This document shows positions 61,156 to 64,000 of a stretch of DNA of 64,000 nt, in pieces. Within the stretch, counting starts at the first letter, position 1. Each line of letters begins with the position of its first letter. The stretch spans positions 1-64,000 of the forward strand of contig CAYFMN010000005.1 of assembly GCA_964344185.1 (NCBI GenBank), in the 5' to 3' direction. Both the position numbers and the translations under genes were made by a program. Source of the DNA: JAJDAT01 sp964344185 (GTDB taxonomy: Bacteria; Nitrospinota; Nitrospinia; Nitrospinales; JAJDAT01). The notes below the pieces were generated by a model, which searched no databases, was not told where the DNA came from, and saw only the letters and a list, made by a program, of their open reading frames with translations.

Positions 61156-61935
61156 TTGCTACTCGAATTCAAAAAAATTATTCCTTCGTTTTTAGTCTCT
61201 TTAATCTTATTCGCTGCAATAGCTCCATCCTCTGTATGGGCTATTGGCGACAATTCTAAGTTTCGAATTCCTCAAATTTTATACAAAGGGGGGAACCCGA
61301 AACCTCGCCCGGAAGCTATCATTAGCCTTCTTGCTCAACTCGCCAAACGAACTTCGGTGAATGTCAAAAGACAGGAAATTGAATTAAAAATTTCTGATCC
61401 AGATTTGTTTCACTACCCTTTTATTTACTTAGCTGGCGACTCCGGGTTTAAGCCTTTTCCTAAAAACGAAATAAATATCTTAAGAAATTATCTAAACTTC
61501 GGCGGTTTTTTGTTAATTGACGACAATTCCGCTAGAGCAAATTCAGACTTTGATAAATCAGTTAGAAACCTAATTTCAGAGCTTTTTCCTCGATCTCCAA
61601 TACGAAAAATTCCTCGCGACCATTCAATTTTTAGATCATTCTATCTCATCAATCGAGTGGCGGGAAGGGCAGAAATACAACCTTATCTTGAAGGAGTATC
61701 AATCAAAGGACGCACTGTTTTAGTCTATTCATCTAACGATTTAGGCGGAGCTTGGTCTCGAAACAAATTAGGATATTGGAATTACGACATGGTTGGAGGC
61801 GGAAGAACCCAGCGAGATTTAAGCGTTCGTTTAGGAGTTAATATTACGCTTTACGCCTTAACCCTGGACTACAAAAAAGATATGGTCCACCTCCCAATAA
61901 TATTAGAACGTCTGCGGAGATACAATTCACCGTGA
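61156..61935 (+). CDS. DUF4159-domain protein
   Basis: The 259-residue protein has a signal peptide (about 1-29) and the DUF4159 pattern: RPEAIISLLAQLAKRTSVNVKR, DPDLFHYPFIYLAGDSGFKPFPKNEINILRNYLNFGGFLLIDDNS and the late WNYDMVGG, GVNITLYALTLDYK. DUF4159 proteins sit in MoxR/VWA gene clusters thought to assemble or check envelope complexes. It has a TTG start and overlaps the next gene by 4 bases. Confidence 0.85.
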   Translation: MLLEFKKIIPSFLVSLILFAAIAPSSVWAIGDNSKFRIPQILYKGGNPKPRPEAIISLLAQLAKRTSVNVKRQEIELKISDPDLFHYPFIYLAGDSGFKPFPKNEINILRNYLNFGGFLLIDDNSARANSDFDKSVRNLISELFPRSPIRKIPRDHSIFRSFYLINRVAGRAEIQPYLEGVSIKGRTVLVYSSNDLGGAWSRNKLGYWNYDMVGGGRTQRDLSVRLGVNITLYALTLDYKKDMVHLPIILERLRRYNSP

Positions 61936-64000
61936 ATTTTCTTCTCAATCTTTTAAATATTCCATCATCAGAATATAACGATTGGGAAATCCGCATCACA
62001 AGCGGCCTAAGTTATATTACCTGGATAATTTTAGCTTTTCTTTTTATTGGAGCCCTTTTTTGTTTTTGGTCCGGATTATCCAGGATTCGATCGCCGCGCA
62101 AAAAATTTTTTATATTTGGACTTCGAGTTTTGACATTTTTACTTGTCACGGCTCTGTTATTCCAACCTGAATTGGAATTAAAAAAGACGCGCGAACTAAA
62201 AAATACTGTCGCTGTTTTGCTGGATAACAGCAAAAGCATGTCCATTAAAACCTTTCCTGAAGAAATAACTCGCGCAAATATCTTAAGCAAGGCTTTTAAG
62301 AAAAACCGTCAATACTTTGAAGACTTAAAAAAGAATTTCAGGTTAGAAATTTATTATTCTTCTAACCAATTAGAGACCGTTTCTTTAAACGACGCCGTCA
62401 GATTTTATAAACCAGACGGTATTAGAACGGATTTTAAAAACGTTTTTAAAGAATTAAAGAAACGCCATGACGGTAAATCATTAAAAGGTGTCTTATTATT
62501 TTCAGACGGAGGAGACTTGGAAGAAGGCTTCACAGAAATTTCGCCAGCCATGAAGGAAATAGTGGATTCTCTGGAAGCTCCAATTTATTCATTACAAACT
62601 GGAAGTAATAACTCATTCAAGGATCTAAGCGTCTCTCGACTTGACGCTCCAGATTTTGGCTTTTTGTATCAGCCAATAAAAGTTGAAGCGGTAATCGATG
62701 CTTTTGCTATAGGAAATAAGAACATTCCCATAACGCTAAAAGAAGGAAACAAAATTTTAGTTTCCAAAAACCTCGAAATTAGAGAAGAAAAAAATCGATA
62801 TCGAGTTCAATTGCAATTCATACCTAATACGCTCGGCGTAAACGTCTATAAAATATCCGTTCCTCTAATTTCTGGAGAATCTATAGTATCCAATAACGTT
62901 AAAGAATTTCGAATTAAAATAGTCAAGGACAGGATGCGGATATTACACCTAACCGGAAGACCTGGCTGGGATTCTCGATTTTTACGAGAAGTTTTAATCA
63001 ACAATCCAAAGGTAGATTTACTTTCATTCTTTATTCTTCGTTCTTTATCGGACGACGTTGCCGCTTCGACTTCAGAATTAAGCCTAATACCCTTTCCTTC
63101 CAATTTATTGTTCAGCGATTATCTAGCTTCTTTTGATTTAGTAATATTCCAAAATTTTAAATTCGCGCCTTTTATTGAGAAAAAGTTTCTGGAAAATATT
63201 AGCTCCTACGTTCATAATGGCGGGGCCTTTTTAATGATTGGAGGCGAATTTTCATTCCAGGGTGGCGGATATGAAAAAACTCCCGTAGAAAAAGTTTTAC
63301 CTCTTAAAATCCGCGATAGAATAGAACTCTTTTCCGAAGCGAAATTTCAAGCTCAAATCGGAGAGCGCTTTTGGAGACACCCAATCTTAAGATTAGAAAA
63401 AAATGAAAAGCAAAACCAAGCCGCTTGGAATTCCCTTCCCAAATTAAATGGATTAAATGCCGGTTTGAAAGCCGTTCCCGGCGCTCAAGTTTTAATTCAT
63501 GACGGATCTTCCAAAACGGCGGCCAGTTCTCCGGTATTTTCAATCTTAAAGTATGGAAAAGGAAAATCAATGGCTATGGCAACGGATTCTTCCTGGAACT
63601 GGAACTTTTTGAAGATAGGGGAAGGCGGAAGTGGAAGATATTATCAAACATTCTGGAATAACGTCGTCGCTTGGGTTGCTGGAGGCCCAGAAACTAAATC
63701 ATTGCTCGTTGAAACCGATAGAGAAAGATACGCTGAAAAAGAAAAAGTTTTGATGAAAATAAAAACGCTAGGCGACGACTTTAATCCATATAAAAAAGCC
63801 AATATTAGGTTAATAATTCATTCTATTTCCAAAAAGAAGGAAATCCTTCGCAAACTTTTAACAACCGACGAAAATGGAGAAGCAAACTTTGAGTTTCTTC
63901 CAAAAAACGAAGGATTTTTTTCTGCAAAAGTAGAATGGAAGCGGGGAAACGAATTCTTAAATAGCGAAACTCGATTTGGCGTTTTTAGCGACAACGCAGA
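61932..64000 (+). CDS. Membrane-anchored VWA/GATase-like protein, partial (runs off the edge)
   Basis: A GTG start overlaps the upstream stop by 4 bases, and the frame stays open to base 64000 (at least 689 residues). Two N-terminal helices (about 30-75) are followed by a VWA-like region (VAVLLDNSKSMSIKTF, GVLLFSDGGDLEEGF), a beta-rich stretch and a class I glutamine amidotransferase-like domain (RILHLTGRPGWDSRFLREVL, SYVHNGGAFLMIGGEFSF). This matches the large partner found beside DUF4159 in MoxR-type clusters. The C-terminus is outside the window. Confidence 0.85.
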   Translation, partial: MNFLLNLLNIPSSEYNDWEIRITSGLSYITWIILAFLFIGALFCFWSGLSRIRSPRKKFFIFGLRVLTFLLVTALLFQPELELKKTRELKNTVAVLLDNSKSMSIKTFPEEITRANILSKAFKKNRQYFEDLKKNFRLEIYYSSNQLETVSLNDAVRFYKPDGIRTDFKNVFKELKKRHDGKSLKGVLLFSDGGDLEEGFTEISPAMKEIVDSLEAPIYSLQTGSNNSFKDLSVSRLDAPDFGFLYQPIKVEAVIDAFAIGNKNIPITLKEGNKILVSKNLEIREEKNRYRVQLQFIPNTLGVNVYKISVPLISGESIVSNNVKEFRIKIVKDRMRILHLTGRPGWDSRFLREVLINNPKVDLLSFFILRSLSDDVAASTSELSLIPFPSNLLFSDYLASFDLVIFQNFKFAPFIEKKFLENISSYVHNGGAFLMIGGEFSFQGGGYEKTPVEKVLPLKIRDRIELFSEAKFQAQIGERFWRHPILRLEKNEKQNQAAWNSLPKLNGLNAGLKAVPGAQVLIHDGSSKTAASSPVFSILKYGKGKSMAMATDSSWNWNFLKIGEGGSGRYYQTFWNNVVAWVAGGPETKSLLVETDRERYAEKEKVLMKIKTLGDDFNPYKKANIRLIIHSISKKKEILRKLLTTDENGEANFEFLPKNEGFFSAKVEWKRGNEFLNSETRFGVFSDNA

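Noticed and set aside
1..64000. tRNA, rRNA, CRISPR array or prophage
   Set aside because: No tRNA cloverleaf or T-loop context outside coding genes, no regularly spaced repeats, and no phage structural genes were seen on either strand.

Overview
The window is AT-rich DNA (roughly 38% GC by eye) from a Gram-negative bacterium. Supporting signs are an ABC O-antigen exporter (Wzm/Wzt), lipoproteins, periplasmic parvulins, HpnH for hopanoid elongation, a type IV pilin-like prepilin and NuoN. The gene mix and base composition would suit a Nitrospinota-like or deltaproteobacteria-like lineage, but that is an inference; no rRNA or other phylogenetic marker is present. Two runs of exactly ten Ns show that this is a scaffolded draft, probably a metagenome or single-cell assembly.

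Layout. 1-7.2 kb: small proteins, a CbiX-like chelatase divergent from a CarH-type B12 photoreceptor repressor, a Rap1a/Tai-like protein, a DedA/VTT membrane protein, a degenerate ADP-ribosylglycohydrolase, a WalJ-like metallo-beta-lactamase that appears to start at ATT, and a ParD/ParE module whose toxin carries an in-frame stop. 7.3-13 kb: a polysaccharide export set (large membrane protein, Wzm, Wzt, methyltransferase). 13-14.4 kb: a four-helix membrane protein followed by a frameshifted SEFIR-domain relic. 14.6-18 kb: pstSCAB behind a candidate Pho box. 18-22.9 kb: TPR protein, hpnH, YdcZ-type transporter, prepilin. 22.9-26.8 kb: a leftward TPP riboswitch-thiS-thiG-thiE-thiC operon with its terminators. 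26.9-30.2 kb: TPR/SH3 lipoprotein, then a tightly coupled trio of 2-oxoglutarate oxygenase, nucleotidyltransferase and CDP-alcohol phosphatidyltransferase. 30.2-37.4 kb: Cache-HAMP-SpoIIE phosphatase, ComEC, GatC and GatA. 37.4-37.9 kb: an AT-rich intergenic region with strong inverted repeats. 37.9-49 kb: glycosyltransferase, parvulins, frameshifted UMF1-type MFS protein, SUMF1-domain protein, Maf, YwqK-like MORN protein, TMTC-like TPR membrane protein, YjbQ, Dtd and a TPR lipoprotein. 49-51 kb: an isolated nuoN. 51-59 kb: a single exported protein of about 2670 residues with a TolB-like propeller, two TPR arrays, one degenerate CHAT domain and one intact CHAT protease domain. 59-64 kb: an unknown protein, a PhnW-like aminotransferase, a DUF4159 protein and the start of a large membrane-anchored VWA/GATase-like protein.

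Standing out: (i) the giant propeller-TPR-pseudoCHAT-TPR-CHAT protein; (ii) a dispersed 69-99 bp miniature element present three times with terminal inverted repeats and 4-bp target duplications, twice landing on a TAA stop codon; (iii) the oxygenase/cytidylyltransferase-like/CDP-alcohol transferase operon, which with the PhnW-like aminotransferase hints at an unusual lipid head group; (iv) the CarH-CbiX divergent pair; and (v) several genes caught in decay (parE, SEFIR, MFS).
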